Part shown: piece by piece, positions 33,705 through 41,461 of the stretch
Numbering within the stretch: the first letter of the stretch is position 1
How the letters are laid out: every line of letters starts with the position of its first letter
Assembly (NCBI GenBank): GCA_017557885.1
Contig: JAFYXV010000008.1
Span: 1 to 64,000 of the forward strand
Length of the DNA: 64,000 nucleotides
Source of the DNA: a bacterium
GTDB lineage: Bacteria > Auribacterota > UBA3054
Reading direction: 5' to 3'
Made by a program: the position numbers and the translations under genes
Notes under the pieces: model-generated
Told to the model about the DNA's origin: nothing
The model's database searches: none
The model's input: the letters and a program-made list of their open reading frames with translations, nothing else

Positions 33705-35585
33705 ATGAAGATATTTTCCTTGAAAAACCCCAACCGCGGACCCCTGGTCTGGTTCATGATCATAATGGACGCCGTTTTGTGCGCGGCGAGTTTCCTCATC
33801 GTTACCTTCCTGCATTCCCAGAGCGCCAATCAGCCCTTCGGCAATTATTTTGAGATGCTGCGCTACGTCCTGCCCATCGTCGTAACGGTGAGGCTTCTGA
33901 CCTTCGCGTATTTCAAGCTCTACCGCAGCGGCTGGCGCTACGCCGGGCTGCACGACGCGGTCAACATCTTCAAGGCCGTTTCCATCAGCACGCTCATCGC
34001 CTTCGCTGTGACCGTGGTGGTCAGCTCCAAGATCGCCTCCACCCGCTTTTATTACTCCCCCTACATCTTCATACTGGACTGGATCGTCGCCACGGTTTTG
34101 ATCGTGACCATGCGCTTTTCCATGCGCCTTAAAAAAGAGTTCCTGGCCTGGCGTCAAACCGGACGCGAGAACGTTCTTATCGTGGGCGCCGGAGACGCCG
34201 GCGTCATGCTTCTGCGGGAGATCGTCGCCAACATGCCGCAGTACGCCGTCAGGGGTTTCATCGACGATGATCCGGGAAAACAGAACATGATCATCCAGGG
34301 CGTGCCCGTCCTGGGGACCAGGGCGGAACTGGAGACCGTCATCCACACCACCTTCGCGGAGGAAGTTTTCATCGCCATCCCCTCCGCCTCCGGCTTCGCC
34401 ATCAAGGAAGTGGCGGAGATCTGCAATAAACTCGGCATCAAATACAAGACCCTGCCTTCCGTCAACGACATCGTGGACGGCAAGGTGACCTTCTCCGACC
34501 TGAGGGAAGTCGACATCCTGGACGTGCTGCGCCGGGACCCCGTGGAGCTGGACGTCCACGCCATAAAAAGCAACATCCAGGGCAAAAGAGTCCTGGTCAC
34601 CGGAGCAGGCGGCTCCATCGGATCCGAGATGTGCCGCCAGATAGCCGTTTTCAAGCCTGAGGAGCTGATCCTTCTGGAGCTCTGCGAATTCAACCTCTAC
34701 CAGATCGACCGGGAGCTGAAAGCAAAATTCCCCGAACTTAAGATCGCTCCCTACATCGCGGACATCAAGAACGAAGCCAGGCTCTCCGCCATCTTTGAAA
34801 AGCATCGGCCCCAGATCGTCTTCCACGCCGCGGCCTACAAGCACGTGCCGATCATGGAGCTCAATCCCCTGGAGGCTGTCCTTAACAACGTCAAGGGAAC
34901 TTACCAGATCGCCAGCGCCGCCGACCGCGCAGGCTGCGAGGAATTCATCCAGATCTCAACTGACAAAGCCGTCAAGCCTAGCTCCATCATGGGCGCCACC
35001 AAGAGAGTGGCTGAGAAATTCGTCCAGAGCCTCAACACCATCAGCGCCACCCGCTTCGTATCCGTCCGCTTCGGCAACGTGCTGGGATCCTCAGGCAGCG
35101 TGCTGCCGCTTTTCAAGGAGCAGATAGCCAAGGGCGGCCCCGTGACCGTCACTCATCCCGAAATGACCCGCTATTTCATGCTGATCCCGGAAGCGGCCCA
35201 GCTGGTCCTGGAAGCCGCCACCATCGGCGAAGGCGGCGAGATCTTCATCCTGAACATGGGCGAGCCGGTAAAGATCGTGGACCTGGCCACCCAGGTGATC
35301 CAGCTGATGGGCAAGCGCCCGGGCAATGACATCAAGATCGTCTTCACAGATCTCCGCCCCGGCGAGAAACTTCACGAGGAACTGGTCTATGACGGCACGG
35401 AAGAGCCGACCAAAATGAAGAAGATCATGGTGACCAGGACCACGCCGGAAAATTACGAGGAACTGAAAGAAAAGATCCTCGACCTCATAGACCTGGCGGC
35501 CTGCGGCAACGAGAGCGCCATGAGGGAGGAACTCCTCAAGATCGTGCCGGAATACACCCCCGACCTCAGCGTCATAGGCAATTGA
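33705..35585 (+). CDS. Membrane nucleotide-sugar 4,6-dehydratase (WbpM/PglF/FlaA1-like)
   Basis: A 626-aa protein: about four TM helices (1-135), a CoA-binding-like Rossmann domain (VLIVGAGDAGVMLLREI, about 152-168) and a second Rossmann domain of extended SDR type (VLVTGAGGSIGSEMCRQI, about 294-311). The catalytic region reads STDKAVKPSSIMGATKR, in which the usual Tyr is replaced by Met, typical of the WbpM/PglF group that dehydrates UDP-GlcNAc. With the aminotransferase upstream this would produce an amino-deoxy sugar. It follows the GT-C gene by 3 bases. Confidence 0.92.
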   Translation: MKIFSLKNPNRGPLVWFMIIMDAVLCAASFLIVTFLHSQSANQPFGNYFEMLRYVLPIVVTVRLLTFAYFKLYRSGWRYAGLHDAVNIFKAVSISTLIAFAVTVVVSSKIASTRFYYSPYIFILDWIVATVLIVTMRFSMRLKKEFLAWRQTGRENVLIVGAGDAGVMLLREIVANMPQYAVRGFIDDDPGKQNMIIQGVPVLGTRAELETVIHTTFAEEVFIAIPSASGFAIKEVAEICNKLGIKYKTLPSVNDIVDGKVTFSDLREVDILDVLRRDPVELDVHAIKSNIQGKRVLVTGAGGSIGSEMCRQIAVFKPEELILLELCEFNLYQIDRELKAKFPELKIAPYIADIKNEARLSAIFEKHRPQIVFHAAAYKHVPIMELNPLEAVLNNVKGTYQIASAADRAGCEEFIQISTDKAVKPSSIMGATKRVAEKFVQSLNTISATRFVSVRFGNVLGSSGSVLPLFKEQIAKGGPVTVTHPEMTRYFMLIPEAAQLVLEAATIGEGGEIFILNMGEPVKIVDLATQVIQLMGKRPGNDIKIVFTDLRPGEKLHEELVYDGTEEPTKMKKIMVTRTTPENYEELKEKILDLIDLAACGNESAMREELLKIVPEYTPDLSVIGN

Positions 35586-35596
35586 CCGGGGGACGA

Positions 35597-36904
35597 ATGG
35601 GCATCAAACCTGGGGACGAAATAGTTCTGAAACTAGTTGACAACGCCTTCGGCGGCGAAGCGGTCGGCCGCGTCAACAACCTTGTGGTCTTCGTGCCGTT
35701 CGCCATAAAAGGCGAAACGGTGAAAGTTAAGATCCGGCAGAAAAAACGCCGGATGCTCTTCGCCGACCTGCTTGAAGTAATAGAATCCTCCCCGGAAAGG
35801 ACGGAGCCCTTCTGCCCCAACTTCGGCTCCTGCGGCGGCTGCCAGTACCAGCATATTAATTATCCCTATCAGCTGGAGATCTTCGTGAAGCAGCTGCAGG
35901 ATCTCCTTCTCAGGACCGGAGGATTTCTTAAGCTGCCGGAGATACTGCCCGCCCTGCCCTCCCCGAAAACCGCTCATTACCGCAACAGAATAGACCTGCA
36001 TCCCGCCGAGGACGCTTTCGGAAGCCCCTATTACGGCTTTTGCAAAAGAATGGAGCCGAAGACCATCTTCCCTCTCAAAGAGTGCCCTATTTTCGCTCTG
36101 GAGGACGATTTTTCCAAGATCCCCATGCGCATGGAAGACAAACTTCTCGTTTTGAGGACCCACAGCGGAAAGCCCTATTATTATTTCAAGGACAACCACA
36201 ACTTGGTCTGCTCCGGGCCCTACGACTACGAGACCAGGGAAAGCTTGGGCGACGAGGACGTTTTCTACGACGTGGGGGATCTGCGCTTTTTCAATTCCTA
36301 CAGCGGCTTCTTCCAGGTCAACCCCTCCCTTTTGGAAGTTTTCTCCAAAGTGGTCACGGACTTCGCCCAGCCCAGGGAAAGCGACCTGCTGCTCGACATC
36401 TATTGCGGCGCCGGTTTCTTCGGCATATCCCTGGCGAATAAAGTCAGGGAAGTCCTGGGCGTCGAGATAGACCCCTCCTCCATCGCCTACGCCAAAAAGA
36501 ACGCCCAGGCGAACGGGCTTTCCAATTGCCAATACACCGCCGATTCCGCCGAAAATTATTTGAGAGGCCTCCTGGAGCAGGAAGTCAAGCCCGACATCTG
36601 CATCCTGGATCCTCCCCGGACCGGGCTCACCAACAAGGCCGTCTCCGCGGTGAAACACCTTCAGCCGAAGCGCCTCATCTACATTTCCTGCGGCCCTCCG
36701 ACCTTCGCCAGGGACGCCGCCAAATTCGCGGACGCCGGATATCTTTTGAGCAAGATCCAGCCCTTGGATCTCTTCCCGCACACCAAGCACTTCGAGCTCA
36801 TCTCGCTTTTCGAGTGGAAGGGCAAAGGCCTGGGCTCCCCCACCAAGGGCGCTCTGGCGGAATCAGAGGAAGCGGAAGCCTCTCTTAACTGCGAGGAGGA
36901 ATAA
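35597..36904 (+). CDS. TrmA/RlmD-family RNA uracil-C5 methyltransferase
   Basis: A 435-aa SAM methyltransferase that makes 5-methyluridine in RNA, most likely 23S rRNA. A TRAM domain (about 1-60) is followed by the iron-sulfur motif CPNFGSCGGCQYQH. Methyltransferase motifs are FQVNPSLLEVF, DIYCGAGFFGISLA, the catalytic DPPRTGL and YISCGPPTFARD. I chose the ATG at 35597, preceded by GGGGGA; a TTG at 35582 overlaps the dehydratase stop. RlmC, RlmD and TrmA cannot be separated by eye. It abuts mntP. Confidence 0.9.
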   Translation: MGIKPGDEIVLKLVDNAFGGEAVGRVNNLVVFVPFAIKGETVKVKIRQKKRRMLFADLLEVIESSPERTEPFCPNFGSCGGCQYQHINYPYQLEIFVKQLQDLLLRTGGFLKLPEILPALPSPKTAHYRNRIDLHPAEDAFGSPYYGFCKRMEPKTIFPLKECPIFALEDDFSKIPMRMEDKLLVLRTHSGKPYYYFKDNHNLVCSGPYDYETRESLGDEDVFYDVGDLRFFNSYSGFFQVNPSLLEVFSKVVTDFAQPRESDLLLDIYCGAGFFGISLANKVREVLGVEIDPSSIAYAKKNAQANGLSNCQYTADSAENYLRGLLEQEVKPDICILDPPRTGLTNKAVSAVKHLQPKRLIYISCGPPTFARDAAKFADAGYLLSKIQPLDLFPHTKHFELISLFEWKGKGLGSPTKGALAESEEAEASLNCEEE

Positions 36905-37465
36905 ATGTCTCTTTTAGAGATATTGCTTCTGGGCGTCAGTCTTTCCATGGATGCCTTCGCCGTCTCCATCTGCCAGGGGCTTTGCCTTCCCAAGTTCTCT
37001 CTAAAACACATGCTCGTAATAGGCCTTTGGTACGGCGCCTTCCAGACCCTCATGCCTATCCTTGGCTTCTGCCTTTCCTCGCGCTTCGCACTTCTCATAT
37101 CCAGTTTCGACCATTGGATCGCCTTCGGGCTTCTTGCCTTCATCGGCTTCAACATGATCAGGGAGTCCTTTGGAAAAGAAGAGCGGAACATCACTTCCTC
37201 CCTGGCGTTTCTCGTCATGCTGAAGCTCGCCGTGGCAACTTCCATCGACGCTTTGGCCGTGGGCGTTTCCTTCGCGATGCTGGAAACGCCGGTCGTTTAT
37301 CCTTCTCTTATCATAGGCGCGACGACCTTTTCCATCTCCGCCCTGGGCGTGGCCTTCGGCAAAATGATCGGCGAAAAGATCCGTTCCAAAGCGAGCGTAA
37401 TAGGCGGCGCGATCTTAATTCTGCTCGGCTTGAAGATCCTTTTGGAGCACACCCTTTGGCAATAA
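36905..37465 (+). CDS. mntP: Manganese efflux pump MntP
   Basis: A 186-aa six-TM protein of the MntP/YebN family. The two family motifs are present: SLSMDAFAVSICQGL in TM1 and ATSIDALAVGVSFA in TM4, each with the acidic residue that handles Mn(II). It protects against excess manganese. It follows the rRNA methyltransferase with no gap, so there is no room for its own manganese riboswitch. A strong bidirectional terminator follows. Confidence 0.95.
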   Translation: MSLLEILLLGVSLSMDAFAVSICQGLCLPKFSLKHMLVIGLWYGAFQTLMPILGFCLSSRFALLISSFDHWIAFGLLAFIGFNMIRESFGKEERNITSSLAFLVMLKLAVATSIDALAVGVSFAMLETPVVYPSLIIGATTFSISALGVAFGKMIGEKIRSKASVIGGAILILLGLKILLEHTLWQ

Positions 37466-37497
37466 AAAAATCCTCGGTTCCCACCGAGGATTTTTTT
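37464..37497. terminator. Bidirectional terminator between mntP and arginine decarboxylase
   Basis: AAAAAAATCCTCGG and its complement CCGAGGATTTTTTT form a long stem around TTCCCA-type loop bases, with A and T runs on the two sides. It can stop both convergent transcripts. Confidence 0.9.
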
Positions 37498-37514
37498 GCT
37501 TTTTTGATCTTCCT

Positions 37515-38057
37515 TTATTCGATGAAGACCGCGGCGGCCACCACCGTCTTCCAGAGACCGTTCTTGTCGCCCCTGGCGGATTGGGTGATGTTGGTGGTCC
37601 TGACGAACCGTCCGCTCATGCGGTACATCTCTTTTCTCTCGTCCCAGTCGGCGTCGGGATCCATGTCCACGCCCAGAGTCGTCGCCAGCATGGTGGCGGC
37701 CAGGTCTTCGGCATATTCGCCGGCGGTCTCGTCGGTCTCGCCGTAGGTGTGGTGCTCGGAGAGATAGCCGTAATGGTTGCCGTCGGCGGGCTGGGCCAAT
37801 CCCACGGAAGCCACGATCTGCCTGCCGGGCTCGTTGGTGTCGATCCTGGCCATGACTGTAAAAGTGATCTCTCCCGGATTCAAAAGGGCGATGCCTTTCC
37901 TTCTGGGGATGATCTTACAGCGCGGCGGCAAAATACTGGAAACGGTTACCAGATTGCAGGCCTGGATGCCGGCCATGCGCAGCGCGTCTTCAAAACTGCT
38001 GAGGCGGTCTTTGTGCACGCCTACGCCCTTTGTGAAGAAAATCTGGCTGGGGATCAT
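37515..38057 (-). CDS. Pyruvoyl-dependent arginine decarboxylase
   Basis: A 180-aa proenzyme that makes agmatine from arginine. It cuts itself inside [11 protein letters not shown] between Ser40 and Ser41 to form the pyruvoyl group. The opening [25 protein letters not shown] and the block [18 protein letters not shown] are typical. This class is known in archaea, Chlamydia (AaxB) and other PVC bacteria. It may serve polyamine synthesis or acid resistance; no antiporter or agmatinase is next to it. It has its own promoter. Confidence 0.94.
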   Translation of the reverse strand: MIPSQIFFTKGVGVHKDRLSSFEDALRMAGIQACNLVTVSSILPPRCKIIPRRKGIALLNPGEITFTVMARIDTNEPGRQIVASVGLAQPADGNHYGYLSEHHTYGETDETAGEYAEDLAATMLATTLGVDMDPDADWDERKEMYRMSGRFVRTTNITQSARGDKNGLWKTVVAAAVFIE

Positions 38058-38106
38058 TTCTCTCGCAACTCCATGGTTAAGTTATAAGTATTTGAAAGTG
38101 AAAAAT

Positions 38107-38135
38107 ATTGTAATAAAAGCGCCATTTTATGTCAA
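38107..38135 (-). promoter_or_regulatory. Sigma-70-type promoter of the arginine decarboxylase
   Basis: On the minus strand TTGACA and TACAAT are 17 bases apart, one mismatch from the full consensus. The -10 ends 49 bases before the ATG at 38057. It separates the decarboxylase from the upstream nucleoside operon. GGCGCTTTT occurs as a direct repeat, one copy just before the -35 and the other inside the spacer. Confidence 0.75.
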
Positions 38136-38149
38136 AAAGCGCCCTGGCT

Positions 38150-38962
38150 TCATTTGATATACTCCAGCAGGACCTTCGTCAGCTTCTCCCCGCCTGCTTT
38201 GGAGGCGGCGCTGACGCTTTCGTGGGTGATCTTCTCCCCGCCTTTCCTGGCGGCGAAATTGCTGATCAGGGAAATACCGGAAACCTTCGCGCCCATATGG
38301 TGGGCGGCCTCCGCTTCCAAGACCGTGGACATGCCCACCACGTCGGCGCCCAGGGTCCGGAGCATGTTTATCTCCGCCGGCGTCTCGAAAGCGGGGCCGT
38401 GCATGCCGGCGTAAACGCCCCGGTAAAGATGGACGCCTACGGCTTTCGCCGCGGACATGATGTCGGTGTTGCAGTCCTCGTCGTAAAGGGTTGACATATC
38501 CGGGAAGCGCGTGCCCATTCTTTCGTCGTTGAAGCCTGTGAGCGAGGAAACGCCCTGCATGTTGATCTGGTCTTCGATGAGCATCAGATCCCCGGGGAGA
38601 AAAACGGAATTAATACCGCCGGCGGCGTTGGTCAGGATGACGTGACCGGCGCCCCAGATAATCAGCGCTCTCAAAAGCCTCACCACTTCTGCGGGAGCGT
38701 TGCCTTCGTAAAGATGTACTCTGCCCCGCATGACCGCGGCGGTCTTGCCGTTTATCCTCCCAACAAGAAGCGAGCCTGTGTGGCTCTGCACAGTGGAGGT
38801 CGGGACGTAAGGGATATCCGTGTAAGGTATCTCGGCTATTGGCTCAACCGCTTTGCTGAGACCGTCCAAGCCAGAACCCAAAACAAGGGCGTATTCCGGA
38901 TCCAATTGGCACTTGTCGTAAAGGAAAGCGCAGATCTGCCTGATTCTGTCGTATTCCAGCAT
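38150..38962 (-). CDS. punA: Purine nucleoside phosphorylase (trimeric class)
   Basis: A 270-aa phosphorylase that splits inosine and guanosine with phosphate. The family features are VLGSGLDGLSKAVE at the N-terminus, GRVHLYEG, TNAAGGINSVFLPGDLMLIEDQINM, and GPAFETPAEINMLRTLGADVVGMSTVLEA, all typical of the low-molecular-mass trimeric PNP. It is the last gene of the nucleoside operon, 9 bases after the pyrimidine phosphorylase. Confidence 0.95.
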   Translation of the reverse strand: MLEYDRIRQICAFLYDKCQLDPEYALVLGSGLDGLSKAVEPIAEIPYTDIPYVPTSTVQSHTGSLLVGRINGKTAAVMRGRVHLYEGNAPAEVVRLLRALIIWGAGHVILTNAAGGINSVFLPGDLMLIEDQINMQGVSSLTGFNDERMGTRFPDMSTLYDEDCNTDIMSAAKAVGVHLYRGVYAGMHGPAFETPAEINMLRTLGADVVGMSTVLEAEAAHHMGAKVSGISLISNFAARKGGEKITHESVSAASKAGGEKLTKVLLEYIK

Positions 38963-38971
38963 AAAAACTCC

Positions 38972-40282
38972 TTATTTCTCCGCTTGCTTATTCAAATGAT
39001 GAATGTATTCTCCCGTTTCGGGAGGCTCTAAGCCGATGGAAAAGATCTCCGGGATCTCGGAAATGTCGAGAGCCCGGGAGGAATAGACCTCCATGATCGC
39101 TTCGCCCTTATCAACATATTCGCCGCGCCTTAATTTAAAGCGCAAGCCGGGCTTGTGGTCTATTTTGTCCGTCAGCACCTTGCGGCCGGCGCCAAGCGTG
39201 ATCAGAAGTTTTCCCAGGGCGAAAGTGTCTATCTCTCTAAGATAGCCGCTTTCAGGGGCCTTCACAACAAGGCAGTGCTCCGGCGGGGCGAGTATCTCAT
39301 CCAGTTTGGAAACGGTTTCGGCGGAGGCTCCCTGGCCGGAGATCATTTTAAGGAAGCGCTCGTAGGCTTCGCCGCTCTTTAGTTTTTGCTCCAGCTCTTT
39401 TCTGAAATCTTTCCTGTCATTCGGGAAAGCCAGGCGGCACATGGATTCGGCCAAACTCATGGTCACGTTGTAAAAACGCTCCTCCGTCTTTTCTCCTCTC
39501 AGCATCCTCATGGCTTCCATGACTTCCACGCCGTTGCCCGCCCATTCCCCCAGGGGCTCGTTCATATCCGTCAAGAGGACTTCCGTGCGCACTCCGAAGG
39601 AGGTTGAGACCTTATGCAAAGAGCGCGCCAATTTCTCCGCCTCTTCGAAAGTCCGCATGAAAGCGCCGCTGCCGTATTTCACGTCCAGAACTAGTCCGTC
39701 CAGGGATTCCGAAAGCTTTTTTCCCAGGATGCTGGAGGTTATGAGCCCTATGGAATCCACGGTGCCGGTTACGTCCCGCAGGGCGTAAAGCCTCTTGTCA
39801 AGCCTGGCCACCTCGTCGCTTTGAGTCATGAAGGCCGCGCCGTTTTCCTTGAGCAGCCTCTGCCCTTCCTCCCAGGAAAACATCTGGCGCAGGCCGGGAA
39901 TGGCTTCCAGTTTGTCCACGGTGCCACCGGTGTGTCCCAAGCCTCTGCCTGCCAAGGTCGGAACAAGAGCGCCCATGCAGGCGAGCAAAGGCAGCAAAAC
40001 GATGGTGGGCTTGTCGCCTACGCCGCCGGTGGAGTGTTTGTCTATGACGGGACGCCCGAAATTTTCCCTGGGCCTCGAGGTCCCGCTCTCTATGATGCAT
40101 TCCGTCAAAGCCAACGTTTCCGAAGGCTCAAGTCCATTGAGGCAGACTGCCATGAGATAGGCTGACATCTGGTAGTCGGCGACTTTCCCCTCCATGTAGC
40201 CGCCGAAGAAGGCCCGCAGCTCCTCTCGGGAAGCGGTCTGGCCGCGCTTTTTCGCTTCGATCATCTCAACGGCGGTCTTCAT
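38972..40282 (-). CDS. deoA: Thymidine/pyrimidine-nucleoside phosphorylase
   Basis: A 436-aa phosphorylase with the signature region KHSTGGVGDKPTIVLLPLLA (near residue 82), ALTECIIESGT and DVKYGSGAFMRTFEEAEKLA. It splits thymidine, and perhaps uridine, to the base and (deoxy)ribose 1-phosphate. A stop-to-start gap of 2 bases links it to deoB, which uses its product. DeoA and the broader Pdp are not separable by eye. Confidence 0.93.
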   Translation of the reverse strand: MKTAVEMIEAKKRGQTASREELRAFFGGYMEGKVADYQMSAYLMAVCLNGLEPSETLALTECIIESGTSRPRENFGRPVIDKHSTGGVGDKPTIVLLPLLACMGALVPTLAGRGLGHTGGTVDKLEAIPGLRQMFSWEEGQRLLKENGAAFMTQSDEVARLDKRLYALRDVTGTVDSIGLITSSILGKKLSESLDGLVLDVKYGSGAFMRTFEEAEKLARSLHKVSTSFGVRTEVLLTDMNEPLGEWAGNGVEVMEAMRMLRGEKTEERFYNVTMSLAESMCRLAFPNDRKDFRKELEQKLKSGEAYERFLKMISGQGASAETVSKLDEILAPPEHCLVVKAPESGYLREIDTFALGKLLITLGAGRKVLTDKIDHKPGLRFKLRRGEYVDKGEAIMEVYSSRALDISEIPEIFSIGLEPPETGEYIHHLNKQAEK

Positions 40283-40284
40283 TT

Positions 40285-41448
40285 TCAGTAGCAGCTCTTT
40301 CCAAAAGTTAAGGGCGGGAGATCTAAAACTTTCGCCACGGTGGCGCCAAGGTCGGCGAAGGTCTCCCTGGTTCCCAAATCAACGGCAGCCCTGCCCGGCG
40401 AATAAATCAAAAGCGGCACTCTTTCCCTGGTATGGTCGGTTCCCTTGTAAGTCGGATCAAGGCCGTGGTCGGCGGAGATGAAGAGATGGTCGTTGCGACC
40501 CATATGCAAGAGGATGGGGCCAAGGAGGCGGTCGAATTCCTCCAGGCAGTCGGCGTAGCCCTTGGCATTGCGGCGGTGGCCGTAGAGCATGTCGAAGTCC
40601 ACCAGATTGGCGAAGATCAAGCCTTCTTTCTGCTCCTCCATAGCCTCCGTAAGCTTCTGCATGCCGTCGGCGTTGGACTTGGTGTGCACGGCCTTCGTCA
40701 CCGCCAGCCCCGCGTAGATATCCTCGATCTTGCCGATGGCGTAAAAAGGCAGGCCCTGCGATTGGAGCTTCGTAAGCAGATTCTCGCCTATGGGGCGCAT
40801 GCTGTAATCTCTTCTGTTGGGCGTTCTCGTGAAATTGTCGCCGGCCGTTCCCACAAAGGGCCTGGCAATTACGCGGCCGATCTTAAGTTCGTCCGCCATT
40901 TCCCTGGTCACGGAACAAACTTCGTAAAGTTTCTGCAGTCCGAAACGCTCCTCGTGGGCGGCAATCTGGAAAACGCTGTCCGCGGAAGTATAGACTATCG
41001 GGAAACCGGTGCGAAGATGCTCTTCGCCCAGCTCCTTTATGATGACGGTGCCGCTGCAGGGCCGGTTGCAAAGATATCCCGCCAGCCCCGTCCTTTTGAG
41101 CCAGCGCTGCAAAAATTCTTCGGGGAAACCGTTCGGGAAGGTGGCGAAGGGAACGTCAATGTGCGTGCCGATCATTTCCCAGTGTCCGGTGGTGGTGTCT
41201 TTCCCGCAGTTCTTTTCCGTCATGCGGCCGAAGGAAGCCAAAGGCTTAGGAGCCGGCGGGCAGCCCAGGATCTCCGAGGGCTCGATATTGCCCAGCCCGA
41301 GTTTCTGTAGGTTCGGGATCTTGAGCCCTCCCACCGCTTTGGCGGTGTTGGCAAGCGTGGAGGCCCCGACGTCGCCGTAGTTGGCGGCGTCCGGCGCATG
41401 TCCGATGCCCACGGAATCAAGAATTATGATAATGGCGCGCTGCTTCAT
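40285..41448 (-). CDS. deoB: Phosphopentomutase
   Basis: A 387-aa alkaline-phosphatase-fold mutase that moves phosphate between C1 and C5 of (deoxy)ribose. The opening IIILDSVGIGHAPDAANYGDVGASTLANTA has the first metal Asp; KDTTTGHWEM includes the phosphorylated Thr, and LFISADHGLDPTYKGTDHTRE has the final metal ligands. It connects the two phosphorylases of the operon to the pentose phosphate pathway or to deoxyribose-phosphate breakdown. Confidence 0.96.
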   Translation of the reverse strand: MKQRAIIIILDSVGIGHAPDAANYGDVGASTLANTAKAVGGLKIPNLQKLGLGNIEPSEILGCPPAPKPLASFGRMTEKNCGKDTTTGHWEMIGTHIDVPFATFPNGFPEEFLQRWLKRTGLAGYLCNRPCSGTVIIKELGEEHLRTGFPIVYTSADSVFQIAAHEERFGLQKLYEVCSVTREMADELKIGRVIARPFVGTAGDNFTRTPNRRDYSMRPIGENLLTKLQSQGLPFYAIGKIEDIYAGLAVTKAVHTKSNADGMQKLTEAMEEQKEGLIFANLVDFDMLYGHRRNAKGYADCLEEFDRLLGPILLHMGRNDHLFISADHGLDPTYKGTDHTRERVPLLIYSPGRAAVDLGTRETFADLGATVAKVLDLPPLTFGKSCY

Positions 41449-41461
41449 TTTTCCTTTATGT

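Noticed and set aside
32787-34844. Minus-strand open frame of 685 codons opposite the GT-C and dehydratase genes
   Set aside because: Spans two real genes and the gap between them on the other strand, with no recognisable domain.
36890-36904. Manganese riboswitch before mntP
   Set aside because: mntP begins at the base after the upstream stop codon, so there is no leader in which one could fold.
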